Source: Siphonodentalium dalli (taxonomy: Eukaryota; Mollusca; Scaphopoda; Gadilida; Siphonodentaliidae). From it: a DNA stretch of 64,000 bases. The position numbers and the translations under genes are program-made. A model generated the notes under the pieces. That model did no database searches. It saw nothing but the letters and a program-made list of their open reading frames with translations, and was not told the DNA's origin. The stretch covers positions 82,439,980 to 82,503,979 of the forward strand of contig CP136063.1 of assembly GCA_032622095.1 (NCBI GenBank). The letters run 5' to 3'. Below are positions 46,610 to 57,102 of the stretch, piece after piece (positions within the stretch are counted from its first letter, which is position 1; each line of letters begins with the position of its first letter).

Positions 46610-48410
46610 AGATGGCCTTGGGTGAGCCGTGCACATATTGTGTATATGTAATTTATGAGTTTAGGGCTTAGTTTAAGAGTGTGTGAAAATGGATACTACC
46701 CGAGGGATGTTCAATACCATGTATATGGTTCAAATTCAGACGATCGGGTAGTATGTTTGGCGGATGAGGTTACAGGGACTACTGATTCGTATATATTGAC
46801 GTTGAACGTGTTATATGTATTGTATACTTAACGGGGTACGTTCTGGGGGCAGTCTGGGCATCCTCGATTCTTGCATTTGATATCGTTAGAATATGCGCTT
46901 ATTATTTTCTCTGTGATGTGTTTTTTGAATACATGCCTACTTTGATTTTTAGTCATAGTGTTATCTAAGTTGTTCCATGAGGTTGGGAATGCATGAAATG
47001 GTAGCTGTTCAGAAAAGGAGGTTGCATGGAGTTACAAAAATAATGTTGGGGTCAGCAAAGAAAATAATGATACCATCTATTTAACTGTTATTTTAAAAAT
47101 TCAGCATTAAATAGATGCATGGTATCATAATTTTTCTGTGACTTTAAAATAACTGCTCAATTTTGTGCATTGATTTTTAAACTGACAATCTCCATCTGTT
47201 GACAATTAACTGCATGAATTGATATTTGGGTAAATACTAAAAAGGTTGTGTGGACTTCTGGTGTTTTATGAATTTTCAGTGTACATAATCTATTTATTAT
47301 TCATAATTAATTAATTATTAGTATATGGTAACATCAATTTCAGAGGAAGATAATGTTGGCATATTGAACAAGTACATTAATATACACGTCTTGTTTGAAC
47401 CTATGGTAATTTAAATGCAGGGGAGCCAATGGGTTCCAAAACTAGTAATATAGAGCGTTCTTAATCACGTGATTGGATACGGGACGCGCCGCCATGTTGG
47501 ATGTATATCCTATAGGAGCATATTTAATTGATATAGGAACCAATATGAAACCATATCGCTGCATGGTCCAATGATTTCCTATTTAACAAGAAAATGACAG
47601 CAAAGGGCATTAATGCAAAAAGTAAGTTAAATTAGCATTATAAAAGTAGCATTATATTATAAATTGGATATCTTATTTTCTTATTATTTGAACCATTTCC
47701 TTCCAGTTAATGCACAAATTTAGAATATCTAATCAGCTATCTAATCTCAATTTTGGATATGCCTGCATAATGATATCATAAACTGATTATCACTCAAAGG
47801 TTGGTTTATCAGATGTTAAATCCACAAAAAACATCACCAATATCATTTTTTGGGCATTTTAATAGTTCAATGCTAGCTAAAAATATTAATATTCAGTCCA
47901 ATACAATTTTGATAAATTTACAAACAACTGTATCATGCATTCACATAAGTCATAACTCATTTTCTGAAACATAATAATATCATTTCAGTTATTTCTAATG
48001 TAAACATAATTTAAAATTTGTTTACTATTTATCATTTCAGAATTTGAAAACGACTGAAAAGAAGACTGAGACTGCATGCATCGACAGTGGAATTGACATA
48101 TCCTAAACAATTTATTAGCTAGGGGCGACCTACACGGAGCCTGAGAGTACAGAAATCAAATTGCATTAAACATGGACATGATAGTGACAGCTAAGTTGAG
48201 CTAACATAAATTCTTGATATACATATATACTCAAAATTGTTCATTTCACAAATATAAAATTGTTATCACTTCATAATTGTTTTGTTATTTCTAGCATCTC
48301 CAGAATGGATATCCAATTTTGATGACACCACCCATATGCCCATGCATCCTGCATAGAGTTATCCCTCATTTCCATGCAGTATAGGTAACTCTATGAAAAC
48401 AGGCCATCAT
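46610..48410. other. No recognisable feature
   Basis: AT-rich spacer. No long frame is open on either strand and no shared repeat was recognised. Confidence 0.45.
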
Positions 48411-48419
48411 TTCACCATA

Positions 48420-48838
48420 ATCTTTAGCATTCGGGGACCAATTTAAGGATTCGAGACATGGTTCGTAAGGCTTCATTTAAGCCTTCATCATTTGCATATA
48501 AGGCTTTGAAGCCTTAAATATAAGCCTTCGAAGCCTTATATGCAAATATGAAGTCTTATTTAGCCTTCGAGTGCTTACGGGAACCAACAAGCCTTCAATA
48601 GGGCCGACTTATTTAAATGAGCTAAACCCTCGAAGGCTTAATAAGCCTTCGAGTGCTTATGGGAGTAGTTAGCTCATTTAAATAAGTCGGCCCTATTGAG
48701 GGCTAAATTCTGTTTCGAGTGCTTATTTTGCCTGTAACTGGCCCATTGCATTGATTGAGATAAGGATTCATTTAAGTCTTTGTAAGCATTCGAATCCTTC
48801 CTGAATGCTTACCGAGGGCTTGTGATTTCGGTAAGGGA
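48420..48838. repeat. AAGCCTTCGAGTGCTTA repeat cluster (right arm)
   Basis: Several palindromic units, including AGCCTTCGAAGCCTTATATG and TTAAATGAGCTAAACCCTCG with its inverse within 100 bp. Confidence 0.75.
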
Positions 48839-48849
48839 CATGTATTATC

Positions 48850-49370
48850 GACACCCCCAGTGATGTAAGAGCTTATAGCGCAATTATGTTGATGTAGGTG
48901 CCGGAACTTTATTATTATTATGCTAATTAGAATATAATAGTGATATTCGATTTGAGTTTGGTTAGTTAGTGTTTTGACTGTGAGATAAACATGGGTGATA
49001 AGGGTGGTTAAACAAATTTTTCAACATGAAAAGACACATTTAAAATGGAACTACATTTTTTCTTGAAGGTTTCTTTACTTCCTCTTTGGTTGTGATAAGG
49101 AAATGAGTATTCAATTTAGTTTAACCCCAGCCGTTTCGAGATCGTTTTTCCTTCTAAGCTAAAATATGATTATATGATAAAATGGATCTCAAATTTGTCA
49201 CAATTCTATACCAAATTTATGAACCTCGACCACTAAATTTGATTCAAGCCTAAAGTTCAGCTCGAATCGAATTTAGTGTACTTGGTTATAAATATATTTT
49301 GTATAGAATTGTGACTCATTAGAGATCCTCTATATATCCATCTATCTGCAAACACTTGTCGGCACTAAAT
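48850..49370. other. No recognisable feature
   Basis: No gene seen. AATTTAGTG...CACTAAATT at 49235-49270 forms a loose palindrome. Confidence 0.4.
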
Positions 49371-49374
49371 TAGT

Positions 49375-49990
49375 TAATAACTCTCCAATAATGAGATTTC
49401 ACATATTGAAACATTTGGTATGTAAACATTACTGTTGCTGTGGAATTACTGATCAAAGTCCAATTAGTCCAATAAGATACCTAAGTTTAATAAAAACTTG
49501 ATGGTAAACATTGGAAAAGGTCATAACATTGAAAAATATTCAGAAAATCATAATTAGATTAAAATATTTTAACTTTATACTACACGTTTAGTGATATTTA
49601 TTAAAAAATTACTGTAACAAATCTGTTCACATAACAATGGTTTCAACACATGAGTTTTTCGTTATTGGAGAACTTTCAATAATGAATATAATAACAAAGT
49701 GTATCCAATAATCCAACAAGAATACCAAAGTTTAATCAAAACTTGATGGTAAACATTGGAAAAGGTCAAAGCATTGAAAAATATTCAGAAAATCATAATT
49801 AGACTAAAATATTTTAACTTACTACACAATTAGCGATGTTTATTGACAAATGACTGTAACAAATTTGTTTATGTAACAATGGTTTCAACACACACACACA
49901 TTTTTTATTGGAGAACTATCATTAATGAATATAAGAACAAAGTTTATCTATTTCTCCATGTTCTTCTTAGTGGTGATGTTTTTACAGACT
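49375..49990 (+). repeat. Dispersed repeat R7, tandem copies
   Basis: The unit has AAAACTTGATGGTAAACATT, GGAAAAGGTCA, GAAAATCATAATTAGA and ATGTAACAATGGTTTCAACA. It begins at 49375 and again at about 49650, so about 2.2 copies. Confidence 0.8.
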
Positions 49991-50309
49991 TTTATATTTT
50001 TTGCACATTTACCCACATTGCAAGTGCATTGGGTCCATTTAATATGGAAGATGCCAAGGGACACACCTGCAGCCTTTGAAATTTGAAAGAGTGTGCTATT
50101 GTGCAGATTGTTGAAAATTGGGTTGGGTCACTTGGGTGTCTGATCATGTCAATGAAATAGAGATATGCTGAGAAAAATGGTCCCAAATGGGGTTGGAATG
50201 ACAAAGTATCATCTACATGGATGGAGCTGTTTGAGGTCCCCACCACTATCTTGGTTAGCATAATATGTAGTTTAACTATTTCTATACTAAATCCGCATAG
50301 GCATGTGAT

Positions 50310-50530
50310 TGTCCCTTAGGAAATGTTCAGATATTATTAATAAGTTCAAGATGTAGGTTGTTTTGTTGAACTTATTAACTAAAAATTCCCCACCAATGAA
50401 TAGGATTCCTTCTGCACTTTTATTGTCTGTCGTCTGCTCATATTTCCTGAACATCCCTCCAGATGAATAATAGACTCTCCTAATGTACACTGTTATAACT
50501 GAATGGGAGAATCCATTTAGTAAAGAAAGT
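50310..50530 (+). repeat. Dispersed repeat R2, copy 3
   Basis: AAATGTTCAGATATTATTAA, GTCTGTCGTCTGCTCATATT and ATGGGAGAATCCATTTAGTA. It lies only 16 bp downstream of an MCEE exon. Confidence 0.7.
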
Positions 50531-50545
50531 GTTAAATTGCCATAC

Positions 50546-50632
50546 CTCAATGCAAATATGATGCATGCCACCACTCTTGTTCTTGTCCAGGAATTTCTGT
50601 ATCGGACTGTTATCACCCATCGGTGTCAGCAG
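50546..50632 (-). CDS. MCEE: MCEE exon with GGMHHICIE metal-binding motif
   Basis: 87 nt, 29 codons in phase 0. The acceptor is AACTTCCAG (50633-50641) and the donor is GTATGG from 50545. The peptide opens LLTPMGDNSPIQKFLDKN, then has KSGGMHHICIE. GGMHHICIEV is the most diagnostic motif of the epimerase and contains the second metal-ligand His. The following intron runs to 23218, about 27.3 kb, and contains the satellite, the Helitron trimer, element B and most other repeats of the window. A 109-codon frame at 50287-50616 on the same strand is a shifted-frame shadow of this exon. Confidence 0.95.
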
Positions 50633-50689
50633 CTGGAAGTTATTATGATCTAATTAAAATAAAAGGTCGCCGGCCACAGTGTCCACCGA

Positions 50690-50765
50690 AACGTGGCTAA
50701 CTCCAAGATGGATAACTCCCAGGTGGCTAACTCCAAGATGGATAACTCCAAGGTGGCTTACTCTG
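50690..50765 (+). repeat. 32-bp minisatellite
   Basis: Just over two units of GGCTAACTCCAAGATGGATAA plus CTCC(C/A)AGGT. Confidence 0.85.
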
Positions 50766-50779
50766 AGATTGGCAGTGTT

Positions 50780-50990
50780 ATTGAAATATTTGTTCGAGTT
50801 ATTGCACGTATGAAAAAAATGGCGAGAAATTGTCAAACTAAGGGGCATAACTTAGGTAAGAAAAATCAGAGGAATCTGGTGGCAACCAACTCATAAACCA
50901 AACATTATTTAAATCGGTTAATATTTGTTCAAGTTATTGCTGTTACGACAAAAAATGGCGGGCAATTATCAAACTAAGATATGATTGTCT
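50780..50990 (+). repeat. Local direct duplication
   Basis: AATATTTGTTCRAGTTATTG followed by AAAAATGGCG and TCAAACTAAG occurs at 50785-50840 and 50920-50980. Confidence 0.7.
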
Positions 50991-50999
50991 TATTTGAAG

Positions 51000-51885
51000 C
51001 ACTCTCCCTTAACAAGAGTTCAGCCATGGAACGTGGCATAGAACCTTATATATATTTTTATACAATAATTTGATTTTCCGTGTATATCATGCACATTTCT
51101 GAAATAGTGATATCTTTTACATGGACCAGACTGCTTTGGACCGGTCCAGGCAGGAATATCGAACTGCAGTTGGAACGGACTTGACAACCATGTCAGTGGA
51201 TCAGACTACCCTGGCCAAGCCATGACATTATTCACCAAAGATATGATTTTATTGCTATATTATCACAGGGGTCCGAGAAACATTTTTTGGTGCCGATTTT
51301 TCTACACATATTTTTCTATATATATGCGTCTCCACAATACATCAATAACACCAGGAATGAAAGTCAGGAAAGGGACAACAAAATTCTAAAAATCAAAGTG
51401 CCACGGACCAAACTTATCTATAGTCATCTCCAGCATATGACATATTTATACAATGCTATAGTTTATATATTCCTAGCTGATGCCACCTGAGTCAGAGGTT
51501 GAAGTCATGACACCATAAAACTTAGGGATACAGGTTAATCTTTGATATTAATTAACAATGCACAACTATTCCGCCAAATTGTTATGAACATTTGATAGAA
51601 AACAATCAGGCTATGCCGGGCAACCCTGCTAGTAATATAAAGGTGAAACTTCTTGGAGTATGGTGCATTAGGCCAACATAAGCCCAACCAGCGATGGCAA
51701 AATTGGTGTGAATCCCAGTAAGCAGGTGATTTGTGGTCCATGCACAGGGGCGATAACCCGATTTGTGTATCTGGGAAAGTTTTCAGTTGCTTCTGGGGGT
51801 TGGTGGTTTCTACATGCATGGAGTGATTTCCCAGAGATATTTACGGTTACCCCCCCTACAAACCTGCATTTTTTTGAGTATTCAA
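51000..51885. other. MCEE intron, no other feature
   Basis: Frames at 51287-51490, 51535-51819 and 51708-52031 overlap the intron or exon on the wrong strand or phase and are not supported. Confidence 0.5.
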
Positions 51886-51890
51886 CATAC

Positions 51891-51950
51891 CTCTATTTTA
51901 GTATCTCCCAACTCAACAAAAACAGTATATACTCCATGTTCTTCTTGAGG
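51891..51950 (-). CDS. MCEE: MCEE short exon (PQEEHGVYTVFVELG...)
   Basis: A 60-nt exon of 20 codons. The acceptor is CTTTTCCAG (51951-51959) and the donor is GTATGT from 51890. It reads PQEEHGVYTVFVELGDTKIE. In animal MCEE the corresponding segment ends in TKMELL or TKIELL, where the Glu is a metal ligand; here the Glu is the last codon of the exon. The exon was found by looking for the segment missing between VSEKH and LLTPMG, and it fits both junctions without a gap or frameshift. The overlapping longer open frames on both strands here are shadows. Confidence 0.93.
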
Positions 51951-52119
51951 CTGGAAAAGATTGAAGAACTTAAAAGGACATATGGCACTCACAAAATCAA
52001 AATGGATTGTAAAACCATCATCACAAAGTAGAACATCATTTTATTTATTATAGTGAACAGATATATCGCATGTTGAAACCATTGTTATGTAAACATTACT
52101 GTTACTGTGAAAGTAATTT

Positions 52120-52570
52120 TTTCTACAAACAAACGAACACGGGCGGCGTTTGTTGCAGAAATATTCATATTTGTTCAAATCGCCATCAACAGAATGAATA
52201 TTAAAATATATGTAGTTTTGTTCATATGCCCATCATAATCAGCACGTAAATATTATATCGTCGTCAAGATGTACGATGGTGTACGTAAACAAGAACCTTC
52301 TCGTGTTACAGAAGTTTTGCTTCTGTCGCTCTTTATTATTTCCATATCAGGAAAACAGTAACAAATAACACTCTTTATGTTTACTATATCTGGATCTAAA
52401 CTAAAGCCAGGAAATGTAACGTTTTTTGCTTTTGTTTACACAACAAAGGAGAAACATTTGACAATACCATACTGTTTATGCCATATTTCTGATTGGTATA
52501 AGAACAAAGTCTGTCTATATTTAACTATTCTTTCTGTTTATGGAAGTTTTTGGCAGAGTTGAATATTTTA
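52120..52570 (-). repeat. Dispersed repeat R6, inverted copy
   Basis: Reverse complement of 21730-22235 with small indels; followed by the 20030-20100-related piece at 52590-52650. Confidence 0.75.
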
Positions 52571-52650
52571 ACAGTATACCCACTGCCAACGCCGCCCGTA
52601 TCTTTAAAGGCCCACTTAATTTTCGAACCCCAGATCACATATATAAAATA

Positions 52651-52912
52651 CTAGCTTCGTCTGGGCTATTTAGATATTTTTTTGCGATCGCCTCCATTTG
52701 GGCAGAATTGTTCGATCGGTTCAGAAACATGCCCATAAGAGTGTATATGAGCAAGCTCAAGGTCAAGGACATGGTTGCATATGAAATTGGACCCGCGCAT
52801 ATTGTTCCCAGGATCAAAGTAGGCCTATATACCAAATTCGAGTCAGATCAGAAGTTTTCGAGTCTATAACACACACACATATATACAAAAGTTCCAAAAT
52901 ATATTATATACT
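52651..52912 (-). mobile_element. Helitron, short copy
   Basis: On the minus strand it runs from TATAATATATTTTGGAAC through ACTCGAAAACTTC and GGTCCAATTTCATATG-like sequence to GCCCAGACGAAG and CTAG. The family is that of 1307-1661. The 5' end has lost its TC. A truncated second copy follows head to tail at 52913-53010 (GAAGTGCCCGACTCCATCTG on plus). Confidence 0.7.
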
Positions 52913-53009
52913 ACCTGAAGTGCCCGACTCCATCTGGGCTATTTAGCAATTTATTTGTGACCGCCTCCACCTGGACAAAATATTGTTTGATTGGTCAAGA
53001 GACATGTCT

Positions 53010-53072
53010 ACATGATGCAGGATAGCGTCACTAAAGTCACCCTCTGAGGACCTCATTCTGCAAATGACAGGC
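53010..53072. repeat. GAATGAGGTCC hairpin, half
   Basis: GATAGCGTCACTAAAGTCAC then CCTCTGAGGACCTCATTC, one arm of the 5584-5673 type. Confidence 0.6.
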
Positions 53073-53113
53073 ACACCAACCTCAGGCTTGGTAGCAAGTA
53101 CATTTTTACTTAC

Positions 53114-53221
53114 ATGTTTTTCAGAAACTTTCCCACCGAGAACATCGCGATACATTGACGCAGTTTTATCAATATCTGGCACCGCTATGGCAACATGGTT
53201 GAGTTTACCAAGCTTCCAGTT
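53114..53221 (-). CDS. MCEE: MCEE exon, N-terminal VOC fold with first metal His
   Basis: 108 nt, 36 codons in phase 0. The acceptor is ATTTCAG at 53222-53224 and the donor is GTAAGT from 53113. The peptide begins NWKLGKLNHVAIAVPD and continues through DKTASMYRDVLGG to VSEKH. This is the first beta-strand and helix of the vicinal-oxygen-chelate (glyoxalase/epimerase) fold. LNHVAIAVPD is the family hallmark and carries the first metal-ligand His. Methylmalonyl-CoA epimerase interconverts the 2S and 2R forms of methylmalonyl-CoA in mitochondrial propionate breakdown. Animal MCEE has NLGRLNHVAIAVPD at this place, so the match is close. The intron to the previous exon (2.9 kb) holds element C and dispersed repeats. 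A fold-back repeat half lies just downstream (53010-53070). Confidence 0.95.
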
Positions 53222-53229
53222 CTGAAATG

Positions 53230-53800
53230 AATTAAAGTTATCAAGTTTTATCAATGTGCAATGTTTGCTTTGGGAAGTATACTAAGTTGAAAAGTAGAAC
53301 TGTACATGAAGGTTTTGTCAAGTTGAACTAATATTTTATTCTTCTCACTGTCAACATGAGAATCAATTTTGATCCTTGCATGTTCGCTTGTATGTCAGAC
53401 ATTTGGAATAATGTTCCTAAGACAACAATTATTTTAGTTTTTGTATCACAATCTATGTATCATGTTAACCTGAAAATACATGTATGCTACAGTGTATGTG
53501 CTCATATAAGAAAGGCAGAAATTATCACCTCCATGGGAACCTATCCCTGCGAAGCGTTGAGATTTGATTTGATTCCCAAATTGGGCAAGAGATTTGATTC
53601 AATTCGAAAGGCAAAAGTAAAATTTGTTTAATCATCCACTTCACATTGCCATTCATGATAATGAGCATGGAGTGGACAATTTCGCTTCGGAAATGCATAT
53701 ATTTTCATTAAATTGTGTTCTGTCATCAAGAAGTTACGGATTTTGGTCGTGCTGGCACTGCTGGCAAATTTTTGCTCCGCTTTTGGATAAAGTGACGGCA
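53230..53800. other. MCEE intron, no other feature
   Basis: The frame at 53356-53631 shows no recognisable domain. Confidence 0.4.
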
Positions 53801-53805
53801 TGAAA

Positions 53806-55790
53806 AAACAAGACATTCAATGACTGTGGGGTCGCTCACCAGACTGCAAAGACCACAACAGTAAGAACTTTTCATAATCACTTTAAAAGAAATAGATCTA
53901 AACAGGATATGTGGCTAGAGAGGCTTCATTTATGTAGATCGGTGAATAGGTGAATATCCACCTTGAAATTACCAACTGTACACTACTGATCACCCCTCTC
54001 CTCCAGCACAACAAGTCCGCTTCCGACCGGGCTCCAGACTCCAAAGTTTTAGGTTGGAATTTCACAACCGACATCTCAAACTTTCTCAATTGTTGGAAAT
54101 TTCCAATCTGACAAGCACCTTTTTATAAAACCATTTAGACATGCTTGAAGCCCAATTATCCATGGACCCAAAACATCATACATGTATGTCAAATTAATCA
54201 GTCAGGTAGTTCCAAGGTAGATGTTTTAATGAATTTGGTATTTCAATGATTTTATTAGACACAAAAGTGTTAACTCCCCATAGCCCCGTCATTTCTTAAC
54301 AGGTTGACCTCATGTTAACAAATCTGAATCTCAGTCACTAAAGGATCCTCCATACTATATGTAAGCTAAATAGTCCAACCTCTCTTGAGAAGACATTTTA
54401 AGAATTACTATAGAGACATACAGTTAAGTCCCTGGTCCCACCATATTTAACCTGGTGACCCCATCTGAATAAATTTGAGTCCCAGACACCAAAGAACCCT
54501 TCACACTAAATATTAGTAAAATAGACCTGATTGTGAAGGAAGCATATTAAGAGGGAAACTGTCCTTCGCTTGGCCCCTATTTGACCAGGTGACCCCATTT
54601 TTAAAAATCTGAATTGCAGTCAAACAAGAACATTCCATGCTAAATAAGCCAACTAGTTCTTGGCTCTTGCAAACATATTTTAAGAATTACTATGTGGTGA
54701 AATAGTTATGTCTCTGTCTCTGCCCTTATTCGACTTTGTGATCCCATTTTCACAAATCTGTCACCCAAGGTAATTTCATACCAAATATAAGCAAAATAGG
54801 CCATTTGATTCTTGTATAGAAGACATATCATGAATTGCTATGGAGAGAAAGAGTTATGTAGCTGGCCTTGCACCTACTTGACCTGGTAACCCTGATTGAA
54901 CAAATCTGAATCACGCATCTCCAAAGGAGCCTCAATATTAAATATGAGCTAAATAGAGCTGGTGGTTCTTTCAAAGAACACTTTTCAAGTTTGCCAAATA
55001 CGTTCTAGTGTAGTGGTAGATGTGGGAATGTTAAATGTCCTGTTGAAAGATTTGAACAATACATATTATAGATTGTTGTTGTAATTGGGAATTAATGACC
55101 TCTAGCAGATCTCCAGGGAATGTTTATAAAAATGTCAGATTTCACTTGACATGTGTACCTAGCATACCCCGCATACAGTTAGAGCCAAAGTAAATGTTTC
55201 TTATTAATGATTCTCAGTCAAGAATTTGAGATAATATTATTTTTGGGACCAGGGTGGCAGAAGCAGTGAACTTGAGTAAAGGGCCAGGGGGCACAATATA
55301 TATATATATATGCAGTGAACTTGAGTAAAGGGCCAGGGGGCACAATATATATATATATATATAGCTATATATATATATATATATATATAATTGACCATGG
55401 AGTTTAATAAATAAAAAATAAAAATGGAGTTATGTCCCTGGCCCTGCCCACATTTAACCCAGTGACCTCATTTGAACAAATCTGAACCCCAGTCACCCAA
55501 GGATCCTTCATACCAAATATGAACCCATTTGGCCTGATGGTATTTGAGAAGAAGATGTTTAAAAGAATTACTATGGAGGGAAAGAGTTATGGCCCTGGCT
55601 TCGCAACTATTAGACCCAGTGACCTCATTTGAACATATCTGAATGTGAGTCACCTAGGGAACATCCACACCAAATATGAACCCATTCGGTCTTATGGTTC
55701 CAGAGAAGAAGAAGTTTAAAGAATTGTTGATGGACGGATGACGGAGTGATGACTATAGCTCCACCGGCAACTTTGTCTCAGGCGAGCTAA
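53806..55790 (+). repeat. Modular repeat element C
   Basis: AACAAGACATTCAATGACTG at the start and CTCAGGCGAGCTAAAAAA at the end, with the same module order as element A and the left part of B. The hairpin-bearing 435-bp part is missing. Confidence 0.65.
55290..55392. repeat. (AT)n microsatellite with duplicated flank
   Basis: Two copies of GAACTTGAGTAAAGGGCCAG plus GGGGCACA, each followed by ATATAT tracts (total about 50 bp). Confidence 0.9.
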
Positions 55791-55839
55791 AAAAACAGAC
55801 GGTTCTGATATATACGATCACACATATTTTTGATGGGAT

Positions 55840-56060
55840 TGGGAATTCAAATGTGAAATCCAAGATGCCTGCTCGCAGCTATGTTTTTTTTTATTTTGGA
55901 AAAAAATTATAGCTCCCATCTAGAGGTCACCCCGAAGATCCATATGAAGTTTGGTGATAATCTGATGAGGTATGTGGCCTGTAGGATGGGGCCACAGGAA
56001 ATTGTTCATGGACCGACACATTGAACGATGGACACCAACCCATGGCAATAGCTCAAACTT
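55840..56060 (+). repeat. Dispersed repeat R5 copy
   Basis: GTGAAATCCAAGATGCCTGC, CCCATCTAGAGGTCACCCCG and AAGATCCATATGAAGTTTGG, as in 33520-33700. It ends about 35 bp from an MCEE exon. Confidence 0.65.
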
Positions 56061-56095
56061 GACTATGCCAAGTTGAGCTAATAATATATACTTAC

Positions 56096-56158
56096 TGCTC
56101 CCACAACCAAGGAAGTCCCAATGTTTCTGGCAAACTGAGCGGCTCTCAGACATCGCAC
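56096..56158 (-). CDS. MCEE: MCEE exon encoding mitochondrial presequence (internal exon)
   Basis: First recognisable coding exon of methylmalonyl-CoA epimerase, 63 nt or 21 full codons. It is bounded by an acceptor (pyrimidine-rich tract ending TTTAG at 56159-56160) and a GTAAGT donor beginning at 56095. Read in the phase of the next exon it gives VRCLRAAQFARNIGTSLVVG plus A. This stretch is rich in Arg and Ala, lacks acids and fits an amphipathic mitochondrial targeting peptide, as expected for this matrix enzyme. An in-frame TAG immediately precedes the exon, so the initiator Met must lie in an upstream exon that I could not identify. A different frame has an ATG inside the exon, but it does not join to the next exon in phase. 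Assignment to MCEE rests on phase, position and presequence character, not on sequence identity. Confidence 0.68.
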
Positions 56159-56326
56159 CTAAAGTGTAATAAAAGTTAATTGATTATTAAATAGTAAACC
56201 GCATGTACATTGGAACCTAAATAGAGTGTATAGTAGAATTTTGCCACAAACAAATTGACTGTAATCTGTATGACAACATGAAGCAGATCCAGGTAATGGC
56301 AGGTATGTCAAAAATAACTACAGTAA

Positions 56327-56390
56327 TGCCCTAAATAATCGACTCCTTAAACACAGCAGAATTATGGGTAACTTTTCATGATTGAGGTCA
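56327..56390. repeat. Left-arm fragment of TA-type fold-back MITE
   Basis: ACAGTAATGCCCTAAATAAT, GACTCCTTAAACACAGCAGA and ATTATGGGTAACTTTTC match the left arm of 11838-12052. Confidence 0.7.
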
Positions 56391-56394
56391 TGGT

Positions 56395-56730
56395 ACTATG
56401 AAAGGACTATGAAGATGAATTACTAGTAAGATGCTTACTAGTAAGTATGTCCACAGGGGCCTGAAACGCGCTCCGCTCCCACTCCAGCCCCCTAATTGCA
56501 CTGCCCATATACATGTACCATTATGTGTGCTTTACATTATGGTAGTTAGTCTCTTGTACACTACCATAATGTTAAGCAGGCATTTATATATGGACGCATC
56601 TAAAAATGGCTGTGCAGGGAGGAGGCACGGGCAGTGGATAGTTTTTCAAGCCACTGTATGTTTAGTAGGAGGAGCAGATAGCACAGTTGGTTTGTGGGCC
56701 AACCTCTGAGCTACACCTTCGACACGGTTG
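56395..56730. other. Spacer with small palindromes
   Basis: ATTACTAGTAAGATGCTTACTAGTAA and a TACATTATGGTAGTTAG/CTACCATAATGT pair occur at 56420-56570. The 92-codon frame 56431-56709 is not recognisable. Confidence 0.4.
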
Positions 56731-56738
56731 AATCTGAC

Positions 56739-56886
56739 CACAGTTACTGGACATAAAGTCCCCAAATTAAGGTTTTAATTGAGTTTATAAATCGGTAGCC
56801 CAATATAAAGAGCGCTTTATATTGGGATACCGATTTATAAACTCGATTAAAACCTTATTTTTGGGACTTGATGTCCAGTAACTGTG
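56739..56886. mobile_element. Fold-back MITE with 7-bp direct repeats
   Basis: CACAGTTACTGGACATAAAG at the left and its inverse ending TGTCCAGTAACTGTG at the right; arms of about 70 bp around the core AAAGAGCGCTTT. Flanked by ATCTGAC on both sides (56732-56738, 56887-56893). Confidence 0.8.
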
Positions 56887-57102
56887 ATCTGACAAAGTAT
56901 CGTTCGGACTTTGTGTCGCCATCTGCATCCCCATACAGTACCATGGACATCACGAATCAACCATTGATGCCACGATGCTCTGAGAACGATTCCAGAAACA
57001 AATGAACCTCAGACTAATTAAAATTTCAAGTTGAAAAACACGTACTAGGCAAATTTCAAACCTCCGCTATACTCACATGATGTCATAATCAGGGATGACA
57101 TT

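Larger units (their letters stand above)
44846..48838. mobile_element. Putative 4-kb element with tandem-repeat inverted arms
   Basis: Left end CCCTTACCGAGCATGAAGGC, right end GGCTTGTGATTTCGGTAAGG plus G. The outer CCCTTACCGA is inverted at the two ends. Both arms are rich in AAGCACTCG/CGAGTGCTT and AAGCCTTC/GAAGGCTT units: left as 41-bp tandem repeats at 44880-45215, right at 48420-48800. No transposase and no clear target duplication, so this is a hypothesis based on symmetry. Confidence 0.45.

Noticed and set aside
55920-56153. 77-codon frame reading MSESRSVCQKHWDFLGCGSS over the MCEE presequence exon
   Set aside because: Uses a different phase that cannot splice to the NWKLGKLNH exon and reads through its GTAAGT donor.
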